A stretch of 64,000 nucleotides of DNA from JAOUEA01 sp963821925 (GCA_963821925.1 CAWGFO010000011.1:1-64000), one strand, 5' to 3'; shown: positions 29,088 to 37,846, counted from the stretch's first letter. Numbers and translations: made by a program. Notes: generated by a model not told the origin, from the sequence alone.

Positions 29088-30814
29088 CCGGGAGGCAGGC
29101 GGTACACGAACGTCGCCGCCGTGGTGCCGCCCGCCGGCACGTCCAGGAACTGGATCGCCATCGGCCGGCCGAACTCCTCCTCGACCAGGTCGAAGATCCC
29201 CGGTCCGCCGTCCACCGTGCTCTTGACGACCGTCGCGCCCGGCGGCAGGTAGACCTGGAGCTGCGCCTGGAACAGGCCCTCGGTCGCCTGGAACGTGGGG
29301 GTGCCCAGCAGGATCGAGGGTGGCCCGGTCGGCGCCGCGTTGTGCAGCGTCACGGTGACCGTCACCTCCGTGCGCGCCGTCCGGGAGCTCGGTCTGGGAG
29401 GACGCTGACCTGCCGGGTGACGAAGTACCCGGCGCGGTTGTCGGAGAAGCCCTGGAGCACCACGAGCGGGGGCTGCTCCGTGGCGAACGCGACCTCGCCG
29501 CTCGCACCCGAGGTCCGTCAGCGCCTGCTGCTGGGCCGGGTCCGTCGCGTACACCTGCAGGTGCCGTTCCTCGACGGCGCGGCCGAGCGCGGTGGCGAGC
29601 GCCTGCGGCGGCCACGGCCGCGACAGCAGCGCGCCCCACAACGCGGTGCCGATCGCGGTCTGCCACTGGTCCGACAGCGTCTGCGAGGTGGTCATGAAGG
29701 TGTCGCGGTTCATCACCTCGACCACGTTGTCCGACGTGATCTGGGTCGGCCAGCCCGGCGCGGCGACCGGCGAGTCCACCGGCCCGAGCGCCTCCAGCAG
29801 GTGGGACATCAGGACGGCGTCCCCCGAGATCACGCCGTCGACCGGCGGGCGGCCCGCCGCCTCCCAGATGCCCATCATCAGCCGGGCGTCGGTCGGGAAG
29901 TCGGGCGAGTACGTGGTGGCGATGAAGTCGGTCGTGGCGCCGAAGCTCGCCGTAGAGCCGCACGATGTCGGGGGGTGCGGGGACCGGCGCCACCTGCGGG
30001 ATCGTCGACGTGGGCTGCGAGCTCCTCGAGCCGGATCCGGTGCCCGTCGACGTGGATCAGCCCGTAGGTGCCCGGGTACCCGCCGGCGCCTCGGGGGTCG
30101 GAGAGGTTCTGCATCACGATCAGGTAGCTGCGCGGACCGTCGGCGCCCAGGAACCCCGGCAGCAGCTCGGCCGTGGCGGCGGCCTTCGCGGCGGTGGACG
30201 CCCGCTCCGAGACCTGCGTCAGCGCCTGGTCCATCGCGGACGCGACCGGTGAGGTCAGCCCGTCCGTGTCGACCGCCTCGAGGTCGGTCTGCGCGGAGGC
30301 CAGCAGGTCCGCCGCCGCGCGCACGCCGGGAGCCGCGGCCGCGATCCCGGTCCGCGTCGATCTTCCCTCCGGTGCCGAAGCCGGGCAGTTGCTCCCCGTC
30401 CCAGCCCACGCTGCGGGCGGCGGCGGTCAGCTCGAGACCGGCGTCGGCCGCGTCCGCGGCGGCCCGGGCGAGCGCCTCGACCGCGTGCGCGTCGTCGCCC
30501 ACGACGGGCAGCGTCTGGGCGAGCCGCGGGGCGGGGTGGTCCAGGAAGCCATCGGCGCCGCGGGCCATCGTGGACGCCTGGGAGAAGGCGGCCTGCGCGC
30601 CGGCCAGGTCCCCCGCCACGAGGAGGTCGCCCCCGCGGGTGAGCTGGTCGCGTGCGCCGCGCAGGTCCCGGGTGACGGACGTGGCCGACCAGATCGCGTC
30701 GGCGACCAGCAGGATCAGGAGGGCGCCGAGCACCCACAGCGATCCACCGCAGGCCGGAACGGCGCCTGCGACGACCGTGCGCGCGGTTCCGGCTCTTCGA
30801 CACGGCCGAACCAT
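29084..30814 (-). CDS. DUF4012 membrane-anchored protein, frameshifted
   Basis: An N-terminal basic stretch and one membrane helix (LWVLGALLILLVADAIW) precede a helical region rich in Ala and a conserved extracellular domain. The latter holds YLIVMQNLSDPRGAGGYPGT and PVDGVISGDAVLMSHLLEAL, the pattern of DUF4012 proteins common near actinobacterial polysaccharide genes. The protein is recovered only by joining at least three frames (shifts near 29385, 29510, 29955 and 30345). The ATG at 30814 is chosen for the n-region; 30874 is an alternative. It converges with the DegT gene, overlapping it by about 4 bases. The function of the family is not known; a role in cell-surface glycan assembly is inferred from context. 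Confidence 0.7.
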   Translation of the reverse strand: MVRPCRRAGTARTVVAGAVPACGGSLWVLGALLILLVADAIWSATSVTRDLRGARDQLTRGGDLLVAGDLAGAQAAFSQASTMARGADGFLDHPAPRLAQTLPVVGDDAHAVEALARAAADAADAGLELTAAARSVGWDGEQLPGFGTGGKIDADRDRGRGSRRARGGGPAGLRADRPRGGRHGRADLTGRVRDGPGADAGLGAGVHRREGRRHGRAAAGVPGRRRSAQLPDRDAEPLRPPRRRRVPGHLRADPRRRAPDPARGARSPRRRSRRWRRSPHPPTSCGSTASFGATTDFIATTYSPDFPTDARLMMGIWEAAGRPPVDGVISGDAVLMSHLLEALGPVDSPVAAPGWPTQITSDNVVEVMNRDTFMTTSQTLSDQWQTAIGTALWGALLSRPWPPQALATALGRAVEERHLQVYATDPAQQQALTDLGCERRGRVRHGAAPARGAPGLLRQPRRVLRHPAGQRPPRPSSRTARTEVTVTVTLHNAAPTGPPSILLGTPTFQATEGLFQAQLQVYLPPGATVVKSTVDGGPGIFDLVEEEFGRPMAIQFLDVPAGGTTAATFVYRLPPG

Positions 30815-30917
30815 AGCCGAGGGCCCGACAGCGGTAGGCGGTTTGCGCCAGGTGCATCCCATCGGTAGGGTCACCGTGTAGGGTTACCCGCGTGAGCCAG
30901 AGCCCTGGGAGGGTGAC

Positions 30918-31316
30918 GTGAGTCGGATCGTGAAGCGAGCATTGGCGGCGTCGCTCGCGCTGACGTTGTTCGCTGAGCGGGACGGCCCAGGCCGTTCCGA
31001 TGTACCCGACGTCGCTCGGGTTCAAGGTGAGCGACAAGTCCATCCACAAGGGACAGAAGGTCGTGTTCAAGGGGAAGCTGAAGAGCTCCCTTCGCCAAGT
31101 GCAAGAAGTTCAGCACCGTGACGCTGTACCGCAACGGCCAGGCGGTCGGCGCGAAGACAGACGAGCTCCACGGGCAAGTACAGCTTCAAGAAGCACCCGA
31201 AGAAGACGCGGACCTGGCAGGTCAGGTTCGGCGGCAAGTCGGGCGGCGTACACCCGAACCAGTGGGTCTGCAAGTCCAGCAGATCCAAGAAGATCCAGGT
31301 CAAGGTCACCAGCTAG
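30918..31316 (+). CDS. Small basic exported beta-rich protein, frameshifted
   Basis: The GTG at 30918 follows GGGAGGG and starts a signal peptide (VSRIVKRALAASLALTLF). Continuing in a second frame gives SGTAQAVPMYPTSLGFKVSD, a signal-peptide end like that of the PPC protein at 15.8 kb, then KGQKVVFKGKLKS. A third segment (STVTLYRNGQAVG) and a final one (KKHPKKTRTWQVRFGGKSGG, ending QVKVTS at 31316) complete a Lys-rich, Ig-like beta protein of about 130 residues. At least three single-base shifts are needed. No enzyme motif is present. A cationic exported protein beside glycan genes might bind the polysaccharide, but this is speculation. Confidence 0.55.
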
Positions 31317-31344
31317 GCGCCGGAGACAGTCCGCGTCGTCGCTC

Positions 31345-32654
31345 TTGACGGATCGCGATCGGACCGCGCTGTCGCCGTCGTCGGCCAGGGCTACGTCGGG
31401 CTCACGCTCGCACGCGGCCGCCGAGGCGGAGGGCTTCCGCGTCGTCGGGATCGACATCGACGCCGCCCGCATCGAGGGCTGCGCGCCGGCGACTCGTGGT
31501 GCCGGGCGTAGACCGCGAGCGACTTCCGCGTCGGGCATGGAGAGCGGCAGTCTCACGTTCTCGACTCGCTCCGACCCGGTCGGGCGACGCCGAGCATCGT
31601 CCTGATCTGCGTGCCGACGCCCGTCGCGGACGACGCGCCCGACCTGAGCTTCGTCGAGGCGGCCGCGTCGCGACGTGGCGCAGCACCTGCGGCCCGGCAT
31701 CGCTCGTGGTGCTCGAGTCGACGACCTACCCGGGCACCACCGAGCACGCTGCGTCCGGCCGCTGCTCGAGGCGGGCTCGGGCCTGCGCGCCGGCGAGCGA
31801 CTTCCTGCTCGCGTACTCGCCCGAGCGCGATCGACCCGGGCAACGCCGAGTTCGGGATGCGGAACACGCCGCAGGGTCGTCGGCGGCTGCACGCCGGAGG
31901 CCACGGCGATCGCGGTCGCTGTTCTACGAGCAGCTCGTGGACAAGGTGATGGCCGTCTCGTCGACCCGCGCCGCCGAGACTGGCGAAGCTCCTCGAGAAC
32001 ACGTTCCGCCACGTGAACATCGCGCTGGTGAACGAGATGGCGATGCTCTGCCACGAGATGGGGATCGACGTCTGGGAGGTGATCGACGCCGCGGCGACGA
32101 AGCCGTTCGGCTTCATGCCGTTCTTCCCCGGCCCGGGGATCGGCGGGCACTGCATCCCGCTCGGACCCGACGTACCTGGCGTGGCAGATCCGGCGCGACT
32201 CCGGGCCAGCAGTTCGGCGTGCTCGAGCAGGCGCAGGACGTCAACGAGCGGATGCCGAACTGGGTGGCGAGCCGCGTGGCGGAGACTGCCTGAACGACCA
32301 GGAGCGGTCGGTGCAAGGGCGCGCGAGATCCTGGTCGCTGGGCGTCTCGTACAAGGCCGACGTCGGGGACGTCCGCGAGTCACCGGCGCTGCTCACGCGA
32401 TGCAGGCAGCTCCATCGACAGGGGGCGGACGTTCGCTTCCACGACTTCTACGTCGAGCGAGGTGCCGCTGAACGGCGGGACATCGGCGTGCGCGTCAGGA
32501 CCTGGACGCCGAGCTCGACGGAGGCCGACGTGGTGGTGCTGCTGACGCCGCACTCCGAGTACGACCTCGAGGCGATCGCCGCGAGGTCCCGCGTCGTGCT
32601 CGACACGCGCAACGCGTTCGGGAGCGACCGCCGCTCGAACGTCGTCCCTTGTAG
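31345..32654 (+). CDS. UDP-glucose/GDP-mannose-type nucleotide-sugar dehydrogenase, heavily frameshifted
   Basis: Joining frames recovers the whole family pattern: VAVVGQGYVGLTLA (NAD site), FRVVGIDIDAARI, IVLICVPTPVADD, VLESTTYPGTTEH, FGMRNTP, KLLENTFRHVNIALVNEMA (catalytic Lys region), PGPGIGGHCIPL (the segment with the catalytic Cys), VSYKADVGDVRESPA and LLTPHSEYDLEAI. The enzyme oxidises a nucleotide sugar to its uronate in two NAD-dependent steps. More than ten indels interrupt 1.3 kb, far more than any other gene here, yet active-site segments are preserved, which points to a bad consensus sequence. The TTG start at 31345 is a guess. A uronic acid in the glycan is the expected consequence. 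Confidence 0.65.
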
Positions 32655-32668
32655 GCGCCCGGGCGGAC

Positions 32669-33694
32669 TCACCGCGGCGCCGGCGCCACCAACCCCCCGT
32701 CGATCTCGGCCACCGTCCGGCAGCCCGCGATCGACATCGCGTTCACGACCTCCGCGCGCAGCATCCGGAGCGCCGTCGCGACGCCCTCGGACCCGCCCGC
32801 CGCGAGCGCCCACACCGTCGCGCGCCCGACCATGACCGCCGTCGCCCCCAGCGCCAGGGCCTTCAGCACGTCGCTCCCCCGCCGGACGCCGCCGTCCATC
32901 AGCACCGGCACCCGGCCGCCGACCGCCTCCACGACCTCGGGCAGCGCGTCCAGCGTCGCCGACGACCCGTCCAGCTGCCGCCCGCCGTGGTTCGACACCA
33001 CGACGCCCTCGACGCCGTGCTCGACCGCGATCCGTGCGTCCTCGGCCGTCAGCACGCCCTTCGCCAGCACCGGCAGCCCGCCCGACGCCTCGCGGATCCA
33101 GGCCAGGTCGTCCCACGTGAGGCTCGGGTCGATCACGAGGTCGCCGTGCACCCCCACCGGCAGCTGGAACCCGCTCCGCGTGTCGCGGTGCCGCACGCCG
33201 AGCACCGGCGCGTCCACCGTCCACACCAGGGCCGAGTAGCCGGCCGCCGCCGCCCGCTGCAGCATGTCGCGCGTGCGCCCGCGGTCGGTGAACACGTAGA
33301 GCTGCCACCACTTCGGACCGGTCGAGGCCGCCGCGATCTCCTCGAGCTTGGCCTCGGCCGTCGACGACACCACCATCAGCGACCCCTCGGCCGCCGCCGC
33401 CCGGGCCGTCCCCGCCTCGCCGTCGGCGTGGGCGAGCCACTGGAACGCCCACGGGGCCACGATCACCGGGAACGAGAGCGGCACGCCGAGCACCGTCACC
33501 GACGGATCGGGCTCGGCCGCGCCCCGCAGCACCCGCGGACGCAGGATCCACCGGTCGAACGCCCGGCGGTTCTCCTGCATCGTCCACTCCTCGCCGGCGC
33601 CGCCCGCGAAGTAGTCGTAGACGTCGGGCGACAGGGCCGCGCGCGCCTCCGGCTCGAAGTCGTCGAGGGTCACGAACCGTCGGACGTCGTCCAT
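32669..33694 (-). CDS. FMN-dependent alpha-hydroxy-acid oxidase/dehydrogenase (LldD-like)
   Basis: 341 residues with the full fold of the L-lactate/glycolate oxidase family. Visible are YDYFAGGAGEEWTMQENR, FPVIVAPWAFQWLAH, WWQLYVFTDRG, LVWTVDAPVLGVRHRD, the catalytic base region VVVSNHGGRQLDGS and the FMN phosphate site VLMDGGVRRGSDVLKAL followed by VMVGRATVWAL. The enzyme oxidises an L-2-hydroxy acid such as lactate or glycolate to the keto acid. It is third in a minus-strand operon behind dhaL and the IclR regulator, 17 bases downstream of the latter. Substrate choice is open; a three-carbon acid derived from glycerol or DHA metabolism would fit the context. Confidence 0.88.
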   Translation of the reverse strand: MDDVRRFVTLDDFEPEARAALSPDVYDYFAGGAGEEWTMQENRRAFDRWILRPRVLRGAAEPDPSVTVLGVPLSFPVIVAPWAFQWLAHADGEAGTARAAAAEGSLMVVSSTAEAKLEEIAAASTGPKWWQLYVFTDRGRTRDMLQRAAAAGYSALVWTVDAPVLGVRHRDTRSGFQLPVGVHGDLVIDPSLTWDDLAWIREASGGLPVLAKGVLTAEDARIAVEHGVEGVVVSNHGGRQLDGSSATLDALPEVVEAVGGRVPVLMDGGVRRGSDVLKALALGATAVMVGRATVWALAAGGSEGVATALRMLRAEVVNAMSIAGCRTVAEIDGGLVAPAPR

Positions 33695-33711
33695 GGCGGG
33701 GAGCCTAACCC

Positions 33712-34518
33712 CTACCCGCGGGCCGCCAGCCGGCCGGCGCCCATGTCGCGCGAGAGCCCGCGCGCCGTCTCCTTCACCGCGGTCGCGAGCGACGACGACG
33801 TGCCCTCGACGTGCAGCCGCTCCACCGGCCCCACCACGCCGATCGAGCCGACCGGCCGCCCCCGGTGGTCGAACACCGGCGCCGCGATCTCGGCCTCGCC
33901 CACGATCGCCTCCTGATCCTCGATCGCCACGCCCCGCGTCGCGACCTCGATCAGCGCCGACTCCAGCGCGGCCGGATCCACCAGCGTCCGCCCGGTGAGC
34001 GGCTCGAACGGCCCGTCGCCGAGCATCGCCTCGACCTCGTGTTCGCCGAGGTACGCGACGATCGCCCGTCCCATCGCGCACGCGTGCCAGGGGATCGAGG
34101 CGCCCACCTCCAGGATCTGCACCGAGTTGTCCGGGCGGAACACGTGGTGGACGATCAGCACGGTCGACCCGTTCAGCACGCCGACCCGCACCGACTCGCC
34201 CACGCGCGATGCGAGCGAGTCCGCCCACAGGAGCGACCGCCCGCGCAGCTCGTGGTTGTCCAGGAACGCGTTCCCGAGCTGCAGCATCGCGGGGCCGAGC
34301 CGGTACTTGTCCGTGTCGGGGTCCTGCTCGACCATCCCCTGCGCCTCGAGGGTGCGCAGCAGCCCGTACGCGGTGCCCTTGGCCAGGCCGAGCTGCTCCG
34401 CGATCTCGGTGACGCCCAGGCGCGCCGACCCGCGCCCCAGGACCTTCAGGATCCGCGCCGCACGGTCGACCGACTGGATCGTGCCGCGGCGCTCGGGGGC
34501 GGCGCCGTCGAGGCTCAC
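33712..34518 (-). CDS. IclR-family transcriptional regulator (GylR-like)
   Basis: 268 residues. The N-terminal winged helix-turn-helix reads SVDRAARILKVLG, LGVTEIAEQLGLAKGTAYGL and LRTLEAQGMVEQDPDTDKYRLG (split here for length). The C-terminal effector domain includes VGESVRVGVLNGSTVLIVHH, IPWHACAMGRAIVAYL and GVAIEDQEAIVGEAEIAAPV. IclR-family proteins often repress their target and release DNA on binding a small molecule; in Streptomyces GylR controls the glycerol operon. The ATG overlaps the stop of the upstream dhaL copy (ATGA). The inverted repeat at 35247 in the divergent region is the likely operator for both operons. Confidence 0.9.
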   Translation of the reverse strand: MSLDGAAPERRGTIQSVDRAARILKVLGRGSARLGVTEIAEQLGLAKGTAYGLLRTLEAQGMVEQDPDTDKYRLGPAMLQLGNAFLDNHELRGRSLLWADSLASRVGESVRVGVLNGSTVLIVHHVFRPDNSVQILEVGASIPWHACAMGRAIVAYLGEHEVEAMLGDGPFEPLTGRTLVDPAALESALIEVATRGVAIEDQEAIVGEAEIAAPVFDHRGRPVGSIGVVGPVERLHVEGTSSSLATAVKETARGLSRDMGAGRLAARG

Positions 34519-35177
34519 TCGGGTCTCCCGGCCGTCCTCGCGAGCGCGCCGAGCAGCAGCGCGGTCGAGGTCGCACCGGGGTCCTGGTGACCCACGCTCC
34601 GCGGCCCCAGGTAGGAGGCCCGGCCCTTGCGCGCCTCCATCGGGATCGTGTCGCGGGCGCCCTCGCGCGCGGCCGACGCCGCCCGCGCGGCCGCGTCGCT
34701 CAGCTCGCCCCCGTTGCGCAGCTCCTTCTCGAACCCGATGAGCCCCGGCACGAGCGCGTCGACGATCGTCTTGTCGCCCTCGACGGCCGCGCCCAACCGC
34801 TGGATCGCCGCGAGCCCGGCGCGCAGGGCGCGCAGGAGCGCCTCGGCATCGGGCTCCGCCGCGTTCCCGAGCTCGGCCCCCACGTCGTGGAAGAAGCTCC
34901 CGAACAGCGGGCCCGACGCGCCGCCCACCCGGTTCACGAGCGTGCTGCCGGCCCGCACGAGGATCGCCCCCGGCGCGAGCCCGTCCACCGCGGCGAGGTC
35001 GGTCACGACCGCCGAGAACCCCCGGTCCATGTTGATGCCGTGGTCGGCGTCCCCGATCGCGGCGTCGAGCTGCGTGAGGTAGTCACGGTTGGCGGCGATC
35101 TCGTCGGCGGCGTCGCGGATCCAGCGCCTGACGAAGACCGCGTCGACGGGGGTCGCAGGTGGGGAAACGTCGCTCAC
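34515..35177 (-). CDS. dhaL: Dihydroxyacetone kinase ADP-binding subunit DhaL (copy without an adjacent dhaK)
   Basis: About 220 residues from GTG 35177, which is preceded by GGAGGG. The DhaL nucleotide site is present: LTQLDAAIGDADHGINMDRG, with the Asp residues that bind two Mg ions and ADP, then STLVNRVGGASGPLFGSFF, VEGDKTIVDALVPGL and YLGPRSVGHQDPGATSTALL. DhaL holds ADP/ATP and phosphorylates the substrate bound to a DhaK partner. This copy is first in the minus-strand operon with the IclR regulator and the hydroxy-acid oxidase, while a second dhaL lies in the glycerol operon. It may serve the same DhaK, or have become a regulatory partner, as E. coli DhaL does with DhaR (established there, inferred here). 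Confidence 0.9.
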   Translation of the reverse strand: MSDVSPPATPVDAVFVRRWIRDAADEIAANRDYLTQLDAAIGDADHGINMDRGFSAVVTDLAAVDGLAPGAILVRAGSTLVNRVGGASGPLFGSFFHDVGAELGNAAEPDAEALLRALRAGLAAIQRLGAAVEGDKTIVDALVPGLIGFEKELRNGGELSDAAARAASAAREGARDTIPMEARKGRASYLGPRSVGHQDPGATSTALLLGALARTAGRPE

Positions 35178-35246
35178 GTGGCCCACACCCTCCGGCCTCC
35201 TGGGACCCGCTGTCAAACCGGGTCGCCGCATCGTCCGCCCTCGACC

Positions 35247-35265
35247 TGTTCGATGATGCCGAACA
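35247..35265. promoter_or_regulatory. Inverted repeat, probable IclR/GylR operator
   Basis: TGTTCG, a 7-base spacer, then CGAACA: a perfect 6-bp palindrome in the 202-base divergent region between dhaL-iclR and glpF. A further half-site GCGAAC lies at 35279. TTCG...CGAA symmetry is typical of IclR-family operators. The site could control both operons. Confidence 0.6.
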
Positions 35266-35379
35266 AAGTACGGCCTATGCGAACTATTGACCATCCCCCA
35301 CGGACGGCATTGGCTGGTACGTGACACGGGTTGGCGCGCCGATCCGGTGCGCCCGAGTCATGAGAGGGGTGGTTCGCCC

Positions 35380-36111
35380 ATGTTCATGGGAGAGGTGGTC
35401 GGCACCGCGGTGCTGATCCTGCTGGGTGACGGCGTCGTCGCCGGCGTGCTGTTGAACAAATCGAAGTCGCAGAACGGTGGATGGATCGTCATCACCTGGG
35501 CGTGGGGCATGGCCGTGTTCATGGGCGTGCTCGCGAGCCTCGCGGTGAGCGGCGGCGTCGCCCACCTGAACCCGGCCGTCACGGTCGGCCTGGCCTCGAT
35601 CGACCTGGTCGATTGGAGCGACGTCCCGACGCTGATCGCCGGCCAGTTCATCGGCGCCTTCATCGGGGCGATCCTCGTGTACCTGTCCTACCTGGTGCAC
35701 TGGGGCGAGACGGACGACCCGGGCCTCAAGCTCGCGGTCTTCTCGACCGGCCCGGCGATCCGCAACACCGCGGCGAACCTGATCACGGAGATCATCGGCA
35801 CCTTCATGCTGGTGTTCGGGATCCTCGCGATCTCCGGCCTCACGATGGGCGACCAGGTCATCAGCGGCGCGCTGGCCACCGGGGCGTTCCCCGTCGGTCT
35901 GCTCGTCCTGGTCATCGGTCTGTCGCTCGGTGGGCCCACGGGCTACGCGATCAACCCGGCGCGTGACCTCGGCCCGCGCATCATCCACGCGATCCTGCCG
36001 ATCCCCGGCAAGGGCACGTCCGACTGGGCGTACTCGTGGATCCCCGTGGTCGGCCCGATCATCGGCGGCGTCGCCGGAGCGCTCGCGGCCAAGGCGATCT
36101 TCGACCTGTAA
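35380..36111 (+). CDS. glpF: Glycerol facilitator (aquaglyceroporin, MIP family)
   Basis: 243 residues. The ATG at 35380 follows GAGAGGGGTGG. Six membrane helices are apparent. The two half-helices carry HLNPAVTVGLAS and YAINPARDLGPR; the Asp after the second NPA-R is typical of glycerol facilitators rather than strict aquaporins. It forms a passive channel for glycerol and possibly dihydroxyacetone across the cytoplasmic membrane. As first gene of the operon it supplies substrate for the kinases encoded next. Expression is expected to be controlled by the IclR protein through the inverted repeat about 115 bases upstream of the start. Confidence 0.93.
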   Translation: MFMGEVVGTAVLILLGDGVVAGVLLNKSKSQNGGWIVITWAWGMAVFMGVLASLAVSGGVAHLNPAVTVGLASIDLVDWSDVPTLIAGQFIGAFIGAILVYLSYLVHWGETDDPGLKLAVFSTGPAIRNTAANLITEIIGTFMLVFGILAISGLTMGDQVISGALATGAFPVGLLVLVIGLSLGGPTGYAINPARDLGPRIIHAILPIPGKGTSDWAYSWIPVVGPIIGGVAGALAAKAIFDL

Positions 36112-36139
36112 CTCGGTACCACTGACGGCGGGGCTTGAC

Positions 36140-36157
36140 CCCCACATGCCCGTGGGG
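36140..36157 (+). other. Intercistronic hairpin between glpF and dhaK
   Basis: CCCCAC, 6-base loop, GTGGGG, nested in the 62-base gap that also holds AGGGAGG before dhaK. It could protect mRNA ends or tune expression of the downstream kinases relative to the channel. Confidence 0.35.
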
Positions 36158-36173
36158 CCTCGCCAGGGAGGCG

Positions 36174-37181
36174 ATGCAGATGAAGAAGCTGATCAACGAT
36201 CCCGCGAACGTCGTTCGCGAGGAACTCGAGGGGATCGAGGCGGCGCACCCGGACCTCGTACGGGTGATGTACGACCCGTACGTGATCGTGCGCGCCGATG
36301 CCCCGGTCCAGGGCAAGGTCGCCCTCATCTCGGGCGGCGGCTCGGGCCACGAGCCGATGCACGGAGGGTTCGTGGGCCAAGGCATGCTCGCGGCCGCATG
36401 CCCGGGTGAGGTCTTCACCTCCCCCACCCCCGACCAGATGGAGGCCGCGACGAAGGCCGTCAACGGCGGCGCCGGGGTGATCCACCTCGTGAAGAACTAC
36501 ACCGGCGACGTCATGAACTTCGACATGGCGGCCGAGCTCTGCCGTGCCGAGGGGATCGAGGTCGAGTCCGTCCTGGTCGACGACGACGTGGCCGTGCAGG
36601 ACTCCCTGTACACGGCCGGCCGTCGCGGCGTGGGCGCGACCGTCCTGATCGAGAAGATCGCCGGGGCGGCGGCCGAGGAGGGCCGCGCGCTGAAGGAGGT
36701 CGCCGACGTCTGCCGCGAGGTGAACGCGAACGCCCGCACGATGGGCATGGCGCTCACGTCCTGCACCGTCCCGGCCGCCGGCAAGCCCACGTTCGAGCTG
36801 GGCGACGACGAGATGGAGATCGGCATCGGGATCCACGGTGAGCCCGGGCGCGAGCGCATGAAGGTGAAGCCCGCATCCGAGATCGTGGAGATGATGGCCG
36901 CCGCGGTCGTCGACGACCTCCCGTTCTCGAGCGGCGACAACGTGCTCGCGTTCGTGAACGGCATGGGCGGCACGCCGCTGATCGAGCTGTACGTGGTGTT
37001 CAACGAGCTGAACAAGTACCTGAAGGGCCGCGGGATCACGATCACGCGGAACCTGATCGGCTCCTACATCACGTCGCTCGACATGGCCGGCTGCTCGATC
37101 ACGCTCCTGAAGCTGAACGACGACTTCACGAAGCTGTGGGACGCACCCGTGAAGACCGCCGGGCTCCGTTGGGGGGCATGA
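36174..37181 (+). CDS. dhaK: Dihydroxyacetone kinase substrate-binding subunit DhaK
   Basis: 335 residues, usual length for the PEP-dependent type. MKKLINDPANVVREELEG begins it; VALISGGGSGHEPMHGGFVG binds the substrate, and the covalent His is in EIGIGIHGEPGRE (about residue 221), which forms a hemiaminal with dihydroxyacetone. VLAFVNGMGGTPLIELYVVF and SYITSLDMAGCSITLLKL complete the family pattern. AGGGAGG precedes the ATG at 36174; a second ATG lies at 36180. The stop overlaps dhaL (ATGA). With DhaL and the DhaM fusion it makes dihydroxyacetone phosphate from PEP. Confidence 0.95.
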   Translation: MQMKKLINDPANVVREELEGIEAAHPDLVRVMYDPYVIVRADAPVQGKVALISGGGSGHEPMHGGFVGQGMLAAACPGEVFTSPTPDQMEAATKAVNGGAGVIHLVKNYTGDVMNFDMAAELCRAEGIEVESVLVDDDVAVQDSLYTAGRRGVGATVLIEKIAGAAAEEGRALKEVADVCREVNANARTMGMALTSCTVPAAGKPTFELGDDEMEIGIGIHGEPGRERMKVKPASEIVEMMAAAVVDDLPFSSGDNVLAFVNGMGGTPLIELYVVFNELNKYLKGRGITITRNLIGSYITSLDMAGCSITLLKLNDDFTKLWDAPVKTAGLRWGA

Positions 37182-37846
37182 CCGGAGTGACCATCTCGTA
37201 CGACGCCGTCGTCGAGTGGCTGAGAGCCTTCGCGGCCGTCATGGCCGAGCAGAAGGACTACCTCACCGAGCTCGACTCGGCGATCGGCGACGCGGACCAC
37301 GGGATCAACATGAACCGTGGGATGCAGGCCGTGCTCGGCAAGCTCGACACGCAGCCGAACGGCGACGTCGGCGCCCTCTTCAAGACCGCGGGGATGACGC
37401 TCGTCTCCACGGTCGGGGGCGCCGCCGGGCCGCTCTACGGCACGCTCTTCCTCCAACTCGGGGTCACGACCGCCGGCAAGGCGGAGCTCACCGAGGAGGA
37501 CTGGTCGGCCGCGCTCGCCGCGGCCGTCACGGGTGTGCAGGCCCGCGGCAAGGCCGAGCCCGGCGACAAGACGATGGTGGACGCGCTGATCCCGGCGCGT
37601 GATGCCTTCGCCGCGGCGGCGGCCGACGGGGCGTCCCTCCAAGACGCGCTCCGCCGTGCTGCCGCCGCTGCGGAGGACGGCATGAAGGCCACGATCCCGT
37701 GGGTCGCACGGAAGGGCCGAGCGAGTTACCTGGGCGAACGGAGCGCCGGGCACCAAGACCCCGGCGCCACCTCGTCCTACCTGTTGATGCAGACCGCCGC
37801 CGACACATGGGCCGGCGACGCCGGAGGATCCGAAGGAGGTCAGTGA
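37178..37846 (+). CDS. dhaL: Dihydroxyacetone kinase ADP-binding subunit DhaL
   Basis: 222 residues, overlapping dhaK by 4 bases and glpK by 1 base (TGATG). The ADP and Mg site reads LTELDSAIGDADHGINMNRG; further family motifs are STVGGAAGPLYGTLFLQLG, PGDKTMVDALIPA and YLGERSAGHQDPGATSSYLL. It carries the tightly bound ADP that receives phosphate from DhaM and passes it to the substrate on DhaK. It is encoded directly with its partner, so it is the canonical subunit, unlike the copy at 34.5-35.2 kb. Confidence 0.95.
   Translation: MTGVTISYDAVVEWLRAFAAVMAEQKDYLTELDSAIGDADHGINMNRGMQAVLGKLDTQPNGDVGALFKTAGMTLVSTVGGAAGPLYGTLFLQLGVTTAGKAELTEEDWSAALAAAVTGVQARGKAEPGDKTMVDALIPARDAFAAAAADGASLQDALRRAAAAAEDGMKATIPWVARKGRASYLGERSAGHQDPGATSSYLLMQTAADTWAGDAGGSEGGQ

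Noticed and set aside
32669..34576. A single 635-codon minus-strand protein
   Set aside because: The N-terminal 294 codons are the wrong frame of the IclR gene; the oxidase begins at the ATG at 33694, directly before MDDVRRFVTLDDFEPEAR.
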